The notes under the pieces are model-generated. The model saw only the letters and a program-made list of their open reading frames with translations. It did no database searches and was not told the DNA's origin. From NCBI RefSeq assembly GCF_000412995.1, contig NZ_KE332512.1, positions 62,001 to 126,000 of the forward strand: DNA of 64,000 nt, in the 5' to 3' direction. Shown here one piece after another: positions 42,301 through 51,400 of this stretch. This DNA comes from Treponema vincentii F0403 (GTDB taxonomy: Bacteria; Spirochaetota; Spirochaetia; Treponematales; Treponemataceae). How positions within the stretch are numbered: the first letter of the stretch is position 1; every line of letters begins with the position of its first letter. Made by a program: the position numbers and the translations under genes.

Positions 42301-44217
42301 TTATTCTTTTTGCCGAATAACAACGTACCGTGTCTTATTGGGAAAGTTTTTTCTTCCCCCGTCAGAAATTCCGGTAATCGGATCATAGCGAAAATTTCCC
42401 ACTCCATCACCTTCTTGCCAATGTCCCGCAGTATCCGGATTACTGATTGTTCCGACATGCCGTAAGCTGGCGATTGCTTCTTGTTTATCTTGTTCGTATG
42501 TAGGACTACCAGGAGATGAAATTCTTATTTCAAGATTTTCAGTGTCTACGCCGAGACGGGTGAGGGCATCCTTGATGACTGCGGGGCCATCCTTGACTAG
42601 GAAATTTGTTTCCATTGCAGGACGATCTCCAGAGGTTAAATCATGAATAGATCCTTCAATATCTTTTTCTGTTAAATTTTTTTCTGCATAGGTTTCTGCA
42701 CATGCTTGCAATGCGCGCATATAACACGGTCCTTCTTTTGGCAAAGCAGGAATCGAACCATCATTTATGCGATTTTTAATTAAATCTTCCTTTTTCTTCC
42801 CATCACTCGCACTCAACCCCCACGGATCCACCCAGTTCACTGGATTATTGCCCACATACGCGAACCAATTCTCCCCATCCCGTATCGGGTCTTCGGTGAT
42901 AAACCTCGCGTGTGCCGGAGAGTAGTCTCTAAACCCATAATCACTCAATCCCGTTACTGCATCATATGGTTTCCCCGTATACCCCGTCTCAAGCCCATAC
43001 GGCGAATTTCCCTTGTATATGCCCCCAAACACATCGTATTCGATTCGTTTCAGCTCTTGCCCGCCTTGTCCGGTGATGAACTTGACGCTTCCGAGTATGT
43101 CCGAGCCGTAGTAGTATTGCCCGTGGTTGGTGTTGTAAAGGTTATTAACTGCAACTCGCTCTCCGTTTAGGTACAGGTAGGTGCGCACTCCTTTCGTTCG
43201 GTCGGGGAGGGCTTCACCGTTCTTATCGGTGCGTAGTTTTTGTCCTTCATCACGAATAAAGTAATACCGCGTGCCTCTCGTGTGGTCGCTGCCGTGTGGG
43301 TTATAGTTAGTAAGGTTTGCTTCGCCGGTTGCACTTGAGGTGATGCCCCGTGTACCGAGGAAGGTCTCCGCTTCCTTTACGACCTCAAAGGAGAGTCCAT
43401 CGTAGATGGTTCGCATCCCGCTCTTTGTACGTTCCGCTGTATGGATACGCCTACCGAAGCTGTCATACCGGTAGTCGGTGATCACATGGGTGTTGTCGCG
43501 GTAGTTGATGATGTCGCTCATCTCCATGCGGTTAAAGCCTGAGTATTCGTAGTGTTTGAGGTAGTAGTCGCTCTGTTCTTCCCGCAGGAGGTTTCCTTCT
43601 TCGTCGTAGGTGTAGTGGACTGCTCCGCGTGTTAAAAGTCGGTTTTCTTTATCGTAGGTGTACTGTATCGTGCCGTAGGGTGTGGTTTTAGTTGCGATGT
43701 TGCCGTTTGCATCGTAGGTGTACCGTTCAGTCCACACGAGCTGGATACTGTTTACCATACTGCCGAGGTTACTTGTGCGTGCCCCCACTAAGCGGCTAAA
43801 GTTCGCACTGATCTTTGCAAGCTCTACCGGGTTCATAATCTCCCGGCGGTGAGAAGCGGCTCCTTCATCGATAAACAGCCGTGCTTCCTTTGCTTCTTTC
43901 CGGTGATACGCTTTCAGCTCTTCGCTTGCAGGGTACTGTACTTCTTTAATGCGGTACTGTTCGTCGTAGACATAGCGGGTGAGCTTTCCCTGCTCATCGG
44001 CGGTAAAGATACGCCTGCCTTCCCCGTCGTACCCGTAACACTCCGCTCTGATAATTGCCCAGTTGCTATCTGTTTCTACGATGCCTAACAGCCGACCTGC
44101 TTCATCGTAGGTGTAGTCTTGTTTGTTGCCGTTACCTAAGATACGCTTTATCTCGCGGTCATTCTCATCGTAGAAAGCACGTACCTTAAAGTACTGCTTA
44201 CGATCGGTTACTTCCAT
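42301..44217 (-). CDS. Orphan RHS C-terminal cassette with papain-like toxin tip
   Basis: A 638-residue reading frame that repeats the last third of the RHS protein at 45492-51512 (its residue 1 matches residue 1349 of that protein). It has YD repeats, the core region PYGLETGYTGKPYDAVTGLSDYGFRDYSP and the end motif NPVNWVDPWGL, then a different 170-residue tip. The tip contains EGPCYMRALQACAE (Cys498), GHWQEGDGVGNFRYDP (His599, Asp612), the order of a papain/C39-like Cys-His-Asp site. It has no signal sequence or N-terminal domain and no clear RBS, and core similarity ends at about 44262 at a hairpin element. It looks like a silent toxin cassette that could replace the expressed tip by recombination. 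Confidence 0.82.
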   Translation of the reverse strand: MEVTDRKQYFKVRAFYDENDREIKRILGNGNKQDYTYDEAGRLLGIVETDSNWAIIRAECYGYDGEGRRIFTADEQGKLTRYVYDEQYRIKEVQYPASEELKAYHRKEAKEARLFIDEGAASHRREIMNPVELAKISANFSRLVGARTSNLGSMVNSIQLVWTERYTYDANGNIATKTTPYGTIQYTYDKENRLLTRGAVHYTYDEEGNLLREEQSDYYLKHYEYSGFNRMEMSDIINYRDNTHVITDYRYDSFGRRIHTAERTKSGMRTIYDGLSFEVVKEAETFLGTRGITSSATGEANLTNYNPHGSDHTRGTRYYFIRDEGQKLRTDKNGEALPDRTKGVRTYLYLNGERVAVNNLYNTNHGQYYYGSDILGSVKFITGQGGQELKRIEYDVFGGIYKGNSPYGLETGYTGKPYDAVTGLSDYGFRDYSPAHARFITEDPIRDGENWFAYVGNNPVNWVDPWGLSASDGKKKEDLIKNRINDGSIPALPKEGPCYMRALQACAETYAEKNLTEKDIEGSIHDLTSGDRPAMETNFLVKDGPAVIKDALTRLGVDTENLEIRISSPGSPTYEQDKQEAIASLRHVGTISNPDTAGHWQEGDGVGNFRYDPITGISDGGRKNFPNKTRYVVIRQKE

Positions 44218-44263
44218 TACCCGGCCTCGTCCGTCTACTTCGTAGACGACATACCGATCATTT

Positions 44264-44424
44264 GCTTTTGCAAATCTGAGGGCATCTACGGCGTCGCTTC
44301 CGCCACGGATGGCGGTGGTTCTTAGCAGCAGCGACGTTTTTGCGGTAGCAGAAACTCGCCATCAACAAATGTACACGGATGTATATTTGTTGATGAGGTA
44401 TCTGCTCCTCATATGTGCAAAAGC
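44264..44424 (+). repeat. Hairpin element unit 1 (outer stem plus hairpins A, B, C)
   Basis: The outer stem is formed by 18-base arms at 44264-44281 and 44407-44424 (16 of 18 pair). Inside are A (CCGCCA-CGGA-TGGCGG, 44300-44315), B (44331-44359, GCGACGTTTTTGC / GCAGAAACTCGC) and C (44361-44394, arms ATCAACAAATGTACA / TGTATATTTGTTGAT around CGGA). It begins two bases after the RHS core homology ends. The plan is the same as inside R2. Confidence 0.85.
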
Positions 44425-44520
44425 CCCCTCTTCAAGAGTTATTTTTTCTGTATAGTTTGCTTTTTATGGCGGACTGCTGCATTTTGTTAACCATTTACAG
44501 TTCCAGTAAGGTTTTCACTA

Positions 44521-44612
44521 CCGCCATGGACGACGGTGGTTCCAAGCAGAAGCACGTTTTGCTGTTTGCAAAACGTGTTGTCAAACCTGTACACGGATGT
44601 ACAGGTTTGACG
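44521..44612 (+). repeat. Hairpin element unit 2 (A, B, C)
   Basis: A at 44521-44538 (ACCGCC-ATGGAC-GACGGT), B at 44554-44578 (CACGTTTTGC / GCAAAACGTG) and C at 44581-44612 (GTCAAACCTGTACA / TGTACAGGTTTGAC around CGGA). Shares GGTGGTTC and AGCAG linkers with unit 1, but the stem sequences differ. No matching outer stem was found. Confidence 0.82.
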
Positions 44613-44725
44613 TGACCGCGCTTTTCGCTTGTATCTTTTTGCCGCTGCTGCTCTGCTCTGGCGGTGTTTTTCCGCTTCCACTCCAAAAACCGCAGATGTT
44701 TTTTGATCGTCCACGGACGGAAATA

Positions 44726-44815
44726 TTCAAAAATGTACTTCCGTGTACATTTTTGAATTACGAGTTTTTCAGTGGAAAAACTCGCTTCTGCTTAACTCCC
44801 CTGACATCCTGTCAG
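44726..44815 (-). repeat. Hairpin element unit 3, inverted (C, B, A read on the plus strand)
   Basis: C at 44726-44757 (TTCAAAAATGTAC / GTACATTTTTGAA; minus-strand core ACGGAA), B at 44761-44784 (CGAGTTTTTC / GAAAAACTCG) and A at 44801-44815 (CTGACA-TCC-TGTCAG, minus-strand core GGA). Confidence 0.78.
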
Positions 44816-44818
44816 TAT

Positions 44819-44878
44819 GAGTTTGACATTTGGTCAAACTCGTTATCAAGCGTTGTACAAGGACGTACAACGCTTGAT
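44819..44878 (+). repeat. Hairpin element unit 4 (B and C)
   Basis: B at 44819-44841 (GAGTTTGAC / GTCAAACTC) and C at 44845-44878 (ATCAAGCGTTGTAC / GTACAACGCTTGAT around AAGGAC). The A hairpin at 44801-44815 may serve both this unit and the inverted unit 3. The element ends two bases before the cassette tail repeat. Confidence 0.75.
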
Positions 44879-44879
44879 A

Positions 44880-44967
44880 GAGGATACCGCTTCAAGCGCT
44901 GTCCGTAAGCAAGCCTTCCCTATATATGTAGGCATCCCCCATACCGCCGTAACTGGTTATGGGGGAA
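44880..44967 (-). repeat. Cassette tail repeat, copy 2
   Basis: Counterpart of 41632-41718, about 90 percent identical by eye. Contains a perfect stem CCCCCATA / TATGGGGG (44936-44965). It is 41 bases past the stop codon of the immunity candidate at 45009-45488, and may work as its terminator. Confidence 0.85.
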
Positions 44968-45008
44968 AAGTAATATATTTTTACATCGATAAAAATAATT
45001 ATCACTTT

Positions 45009-45488
45009 CTATTTTTTTACATCACATTTTACATATGTATTATTTTCTCCAAATGTTAAAAATGCTATATCAAATTCACGTTTAAAAGCTTCGGTCATTT
45101 GCCCTTCTTCAAAATATATAGAGAAGTCTTTCATCATATTCACATATAATTCTCCAATTGCATTCTTATCTTTAAATGACCGCAGTTTAAGAATATACCG
45201 CTGCGGATTTTCCTTTACAATCGATAACAATTCCCATCCCCCCCCTTCTATGGGATAAAAAATCGGCGGATTTGCATACTGATTAATCATTACCGAATGT
45301 GTGAGGTATAAATAAGTGATTTTACCAACTTCTACTTCTGTAGCATCGATTTCCTCTGCCTCCCCTGTTTTCCAATACTTGTAAGATTCTTTTGATGCCC
45401 ATGGGCCGTTAAGATCAACATCAGCACTGTAAACATAAAGAAATGGTACTGTAATCAGCCATACTGTCATTAATAATTTCATTTTCAT
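45009..45488 (-). CDS. Exported immunity candidate for the expressed RHS toxin
   Basis: A 159-residue protein; ATG 45488 has GGAG eight bases upstream, and the gene starts only three bases after the RHS stop codon, so the two are translated from one message. A signal peptide (MKMKLLMTVWLITVPFLYVYSAD) predicts a periplasmic or surface location. The mature protein begins DVDLNGPWASKESYKYW, comparable to YDLWGVWNEGK of the candidate at 41732-42232, and later GGWELLSIVKENPQRYILKLRSFKDKNAIGELYVNMMKDFSIYFEEG aligns loosely with the second half of that protein. Position directly after a polymorphic toxin is typical of immunity genes. The exported location suggests that the toxin tip works, or must be neutralised, outside the cytoplasm. 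Function is inferred from context. Confidence 0.65.
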   Translation of the reverse strand: MKMKLLMTVWLITVPFLYVYSADVDLNGPWASKESYKYWKTGEAEEIDATEVEVGKITYLYLTHSVMINQYANPPIFYPIEGGGWELLSIVKENPQRYILKLRSFKDKNAIGELYVNMMKDFSIYFEEGQMTEAFKREFDIAFLTFGENNTYVKCDVKK

Positions 45489-45491
45489 ACA

Positions 45492-48400
45492 TTAATCTCC
45501 TTCTAAATTAATAGTAATATCTTGAAGTTCACTTGCCTTACCGGTAAAACTATTGGCAGGATTACTATATTGGTATGGTTCATAGAGAAGGTCTCCTAAA
45601 GATGTTCCTAATTGAAAATGACCTTTACTTTGAATAAATCGAATTGTATAATCGGCCGTACCAGTTGACTTGCCGCGTGTGCCAATTGTTACTTTTGCGT
45701 TTGGATAGCCGAGCATTTTAGTAGCATCTTCTAGTACTTTCTTAGGTTCATTGACATAATAAAACTCTTTATTGTTCTTACCAATTACGCCTGCTTGATG
45801 TAAGCGTTCTCCTGAAGCTTTTATTTGTTCTAATGAAAGATTTTTTCCAACTTTTTCTTCTGCTGCAGCTTGTAATGATCTAAAAAAACATGGACCATTT
45901 GGTTTTTCGGGTCTCAATTCATTTTGCGATATACGATGGTTATGTGCATCATGAAAACCATTAATCACTTGTTCCGACGCTCTTCCCTGCAAATATCGTT
46001 CTGTTTCATCCATGTTTTTGGGGAACCCATCAGTACCTATTTTCTTCTTCCCATCACTCGCACTCAATCCCCACGGATCAACCCAGTTCACAGGATTATT
46101 CCCGACATACGCAAACCAGTTCTCTCCATCTCTGATTGGGTCTTCGGTCATAAACCTCGCATACGCAGGGGAGTAATCGCGGAAGCCGTAATCACTCAAA
46201 CCTGTTACCGCGTCATACGGTTTACCGGTGTAGCCGGTTTCCAGCCCGTAAGGCGAATTACCCTTGTATATTCCCCCAAATACATCATACTCAATACGGT
46301 TCAGCTCTTGCCCTGCTTGTCCGGTTACAAACTTGACACTGCCTAAGATATCCGAGCCGTAGTAGTACTGCCCGTGGTTGGTATTATACAGGTTATTAAC
46401 CGCAACTCTTTGTCCATTGAGGTATAGGTATGTACGTACCCCCTTTGTGCGGTCGGGTAAGGCAGCACCATTCTTATTCGTTCGCAGCTCATGTTCCCTC
46501 TCGGAGATATAGTAGTAGCGGGTGCCCCTTGTATGATCACTCCCGTGCGGGTTGTAGTTAGTAAGATTTGCTTCGCTGGTTGCGCTTGAGGTGATTCCTC
46601 GTGTACCGAGGAAGGTCTCCGCTTCCTTTACTACTTCAAAGGAGAGTCCATCATAGATAGTGCGCATACCGCTCTTGGTGCGTTCCGCTGTGTGGATACG
46701 CCTACCGAAGCTGTCATAGCGGTAGTCGGTGATGACATGGGTGTTGTCTTGGTAATTGATGATATCGCTTGTCTCTATCCGGTTAAAGCCGGCATACTCG
46801 TAGCGTTTGAGGTAGTAGTCGCTTTGCTCTTCCCGCAAGAGGTTTCCTTCTTCGTCGTAGGTGTAGTGGACTGCACCTCGTGTTAAAAGCCGGTTCTCTT
46901 TGTCGTAGCTGTAGTGTATCGTCCCGTAGGGAGTGGTCTTTGTGGCGATGTTTCCGTTGGTATCGTAGGTGTACTGTTCAGTCCACACCAGCTGGATACT
47001 GCCTACCATACTGCCAAGGTTACTGGTGCGAGCGCCGACGAGACGGCTAAAATTTGCGCTGATTTGTGCAAGCTCTACCGGGTTCATAATTTCTCTGTGA
47101 TAGGAGGCAGACCCTTCATCGATAAACAGCCGCGCTTCCTTCGCTTCTTCCCGGTGGTATGCTCTTAATTCCTCGCTTGCAGGGTACTGTACTTCCTTTA
47201 TGCGGTACTGTTCGTCGTACACATAGCGGGTAAGGTTTCCCTTCTCATCGGCGGTAAAGATACGCCTGCCTTCACCGTCATATCCGTAGCATTCTGCGCG
47301 GATAATCGCCCAGTTGCTATCTGTTTCTACGATGCCTAACAGCCGACCTGCTTCATCGTAGGTGTAGTCTTGTTTGTTGCCGTTACCTAAGATACGCTTT
47401 ATCTCGCGGTCATTCTCATCGTAGAAAGCACGTACCTTAAAGTACTGCTTACGATCGGTTACTTCCATTACCCGGCCTCGTCCGTCTATTTCATACACAA
47501 CGTACCGATCATTTGTTTGCATCTCGGTGCGGTAGCCGGCTTTGTTATAGCGGTAGAGTATCTTGGTATCACCTGCATCATCTGCTTGTTCAATAAGCTG
47601 TCCTGCTTCATCATAGCGATACGTTACTTCCGATATACGCTTCCCTTCGCTGTCGATGCCTTTCTCATAAATGACCGCGCCTGAGATGTCTTTGGTAATT
47701 TCATATCTGCTGCCGTCTCGATATGTTGTTATTTCCGATCCCTTCCTGCGGGTAACCGAGCGCACTTGTCCGTTCCGCTGCGTGGCTTCGGTAAGCTCGT
47801 CCTCTGCTGAATAGCGATACTGCCGTTTATTACCCAGCCGGTCTCGCTCTGTTGTAAGGAGTCCGTAGCTATCTTTTTCAAAGAGGTACTCGCTGCCTGT
47901 TCCGTCGGTGTACGTTACCGTTTTTCCGTAACTGCCGTAGCGGTACTGCGCTTGCACTGCGCCGGCGCTCTGTACTTCGGTGAGCCGACCGAGTGCGTCA
48001 TACCGATACGTTTTTTCAGGTACGCCTTGCTTTTTCTCCCTTATAAGGCGTCCTGCTTTATCGTAGCTGCGGGTAAGGAGGATTTCATTACCCCGTTCAG
48101 CCCGTTCTAAAAGCCCTATCGCATTATAGGTGTAGACGACCGGAATCTCCGTTCCATGCCGTTCACTGGCTACAAGAGAGAGTTCATTGTACGTGTAACC
48201 GGCAAGAAGTCCGATATCGTCCCGTACCTCACTGATGCGCCCTGCGCCGTCATAGCGGTACCGCTCAGCCCAGCCTTCTCCGTTGGTTTTAAGAACAGGC
48301 TTGCCCCAGCCGTCAAGGGTATAGGTGGTTATATACGCTCCCCGCTCTTCCGTTACCGTCCGTCCGGCATACCGGTATCGTGTACGGTAGGTGTGTCCGT

Positions 48401-51400
48401 TCGCTTCCGTGTAGGCGGTCTGTTCTATAACCCTGCCGGCTCCGTCATAGGCGTAGGTAATGCTTCCTTCATCGGTGCCGATGCTTCTTAACAGCCCTCG
48501 CTCTGTGTAGCTGTAGCGGGTTTGCTTTCCGTCCCGGTCGGTTTCTGTCAGGACTAAGCCGTTCGGGCTATAGCTTCTTTTGACTGCCGTATCACCGTCT
48601 TTCCCGAAGGAGGTTGCAAGTCCTGCTTCATAGCCGTAGCGGTACGCGCCTCCATAGCTTCCCTGTGCACTAAGTACTGCTCCTCCGGCACTATACTGTC
48701 TTTTAAACGTTTCTCCTGCTGCATTGACCTGCTCGGTAAGCCGGCTCCACGCATCATAGCGGTAGACATGCTTGTTCCCTAATCCATCCGTAAAGACTTG
48801 TACTTTATCCGCTCCCTGTAGGCTGTATGCGGCAGCCGTCTCATACTCATCAGCGCTTCCGGCTTTACGCTGGATAATCTTCGCTATCCGGCCTGCGCTA
48901 TCGTACTCGTACCGCTTCTCCCAGGCACCACGCTTCTCTCTTACCACCTTTCCGTCGGCTCGGTACTCATAAGCGGTAATCGCTCCTGCGCTATCCCGCA
49001 CTTCCTTTACTAAGTGCCGCAGGTCGTAGGTTAATCGGGTAATGCGGCTTTCATTCCGTTCACTGTCTTTCTCTTCTACCGCAATCAAGTCTTTCCGGTT
49101 ATTATACCAGTAGCTTTTCTCCAGTCCTAACGGAGTCGTCTCTTTTACCGTCTTTGCTCCGTACTCGTAAGTCCATACTTGACCTGCAGCGTCTTCATAG
49201 CGAACAATGCGACCTATCGTATCATGCACATAGTGTTCAACCAGTTCCGTGCCGTTTTCTGTAATACTCATCGAAGCGACAAAATCGTTTGCATCATAGC
49301 TATACCGCTGCTGTCCTAAATCCGCTTCTTTACTTGCAGTCAGCCGTCCGCTACCGTCATACACCCCTTCCCAAATACGGACGCCGTTTCTCCTTACTTC
49401 TATACATCGTCCGGCACTGTCGTATACCCACTCTGCCGTTACTCCGTCCCGATCTTGTGCATACGTCTTTTGATCCCGCTCATTGTACCGGAACGTTTCT
49501 CTACTGCCGTCGGCATACTGGATACTTATACAGTTGCCCCGTCCGTCGTAGGTGTAGCTTGTAGCAAGTCCGTTCTCTATTGCGCGGGTCTTGTTGCCTT
49601 TATCATCATACTCATAAACAATAACACTGCCGTCTGCTTTCTCTTCCTTCACCGTCCGGTGTTTGTCATCATACCGGATACTTTCTACAATTCCGCTGTG
49701 GTTTCGGTGTACCGTATACTTCTCATCCCGGTGATATTCAAAGCTTTCCCGGTTCCCTTCTTCATCTTCCGTCGCTGTTACGTACACATTCCCTTCCGCA
49801 TCGCTTTCTCCGTATACAATCGTGATCGCGCTGCCGTCCGGTTTTATAATCTTCTCTAATAAGCCGCTTGCGCTGTACGCATACCGTACCTCATCGCCGG
49901 CCTCATCCGTTACACTGAGTAAGCTGCCATTCTCATACCCGTATTTTACCGTCTGTCCTGCTCGGTTGCTTATTGAACTAAGAAGTCCCTCTTCTGTGTA
50001 CTTGAGCCGGTACTCTTGATGATGCGGCATCTCTATCCGTACCGCCTGCTGCTTTTCATTGCGGATAAACGTCATACTTTCATACGGACTGTACGCTATC
50101 TTTTCCAGTAAGCCCCACTTGTTAAAGTACTTCTTTACTCCGCCTTTTTCATACAGGATAAACCCGGCTTCGCTTTCCGCTCCATTCCCGTCACGGCTTT
50201 CTATCCTGCTATACTGCTGCTTCCCTTTATCTATCGGTGTCCACACTCCCTTCCCGCTCGGCTCATAGATATTCGGAAACCCTTCAACATCAACCAATAC
50301 AAGTTTCTCATTCCCGCAGCCCCAGTAATACTCAGGTGTGTCGCTATTGACACTGTACTGATTTAAGGCATTTAATAGCTGATACCGTTCGTGAATGTGT
50401 ACCGCTTTGTTATAGATTAAACGGATAGCATCCAGCTGTCCTCTGATCTTACTAAGATACCCCTCGTCGATCGATACTCCCCATCGGGCTGCATAGCTTT
50501 TTTCAATATTTTCTGCTTCGTTATAAAGCTGTTCCGCTTTTCGCTTGTTTTCATCTGCCGCTTTATAGAATTCAGCGGCCTTACTGTCAACGTTACGGAT
50601 GATCCGCTCATCGAGGTTACTTACCCACCATTTACCAACTCTTCCGCGCCCTTTCTTCCCGCTCGTGTAACTGCGCTTGATAATACCAAGCTCTGCTTCT
50701 TCCAATAGGTATGTCCCGCTCGTAACACGTACCGGATCTCCTGCCTGCGCACTATTACTTTGTGTCTGCTGTTGTTTATTTATTGCTGTCGTCTGCTCAT
50801 TCGCCGTAGTATTCTTTTGTTCTTCATGCTGTTGCTCCACTGTTTCTACTGTCATTTGTGTTTGCGTACAATTTTTACTCGCGTTATTGCTGTCCTGTGC
50901 CGCCTGACTATGTTCTTGTTCTGCCTTCTCCCTCTCTTGCTTGCTCGTTTCCGCCTCGGTATTCAATCCCCTTAATCGTGCTTCCGTCTCTTGTAGATCT
51001 TTTTCCGCTTTTGCAAGTATTTCTTTTGCTTTCTGCTTCTCTTGTTCCGACCCTCCGCTATTATCAAGCTTTTCTCTTGCATCCTTTACCGCTTGCTTGC
51101 CTGATTCCACGGCTTTCTCTGCCGCGTCCACTTTCTCCTTGCATTCCTTTTCTCTTTCTCGCTTCTCTTTTACCGCTTTTTCGGCTGCTTGTTCTTTATC
51201 CGCCGCTTCCTTTGCCGCTCTTTGTGCTTGATCAACTTTTTCCTTTAACTCTCGTTTTTCTTTTGCATACGCTTCTCTCCCGCTTTTCCCCTTATTGTCA
51301 TCTCCTTTCGATTTGTCATTATCTCTAGTCTTCCCCCCTCTATCGCTTTTATTATTCGAGCCTTTCGGCTCGCGGCTTGCGCTACTCGCTAATAGGTATT

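Noticed and set aside
42301-44217. Orphan RHS frame as a second complete toxin gene
   Set aside because: It lacks signal segment, N-terminal domain and most of the shell, and has no promoter or RBS that I can see; it is the equivalent of residues 1349 onward.
44264-44878. Integron attC sites (known from T. denticola)
   Set aside because: Folded-site behaviour is a reasonable parallel, but no GTTRRRY-type ends and no integrase gene are seen in the window. Kept only as an analogy.
44264-44967. Possible CRISPR array, because of regularly spaced palindromes
   Set aside because: The palindromes differ in sequence, spacing is irregular, there are no identical direct repeats with spacers, and no cas genes are present.
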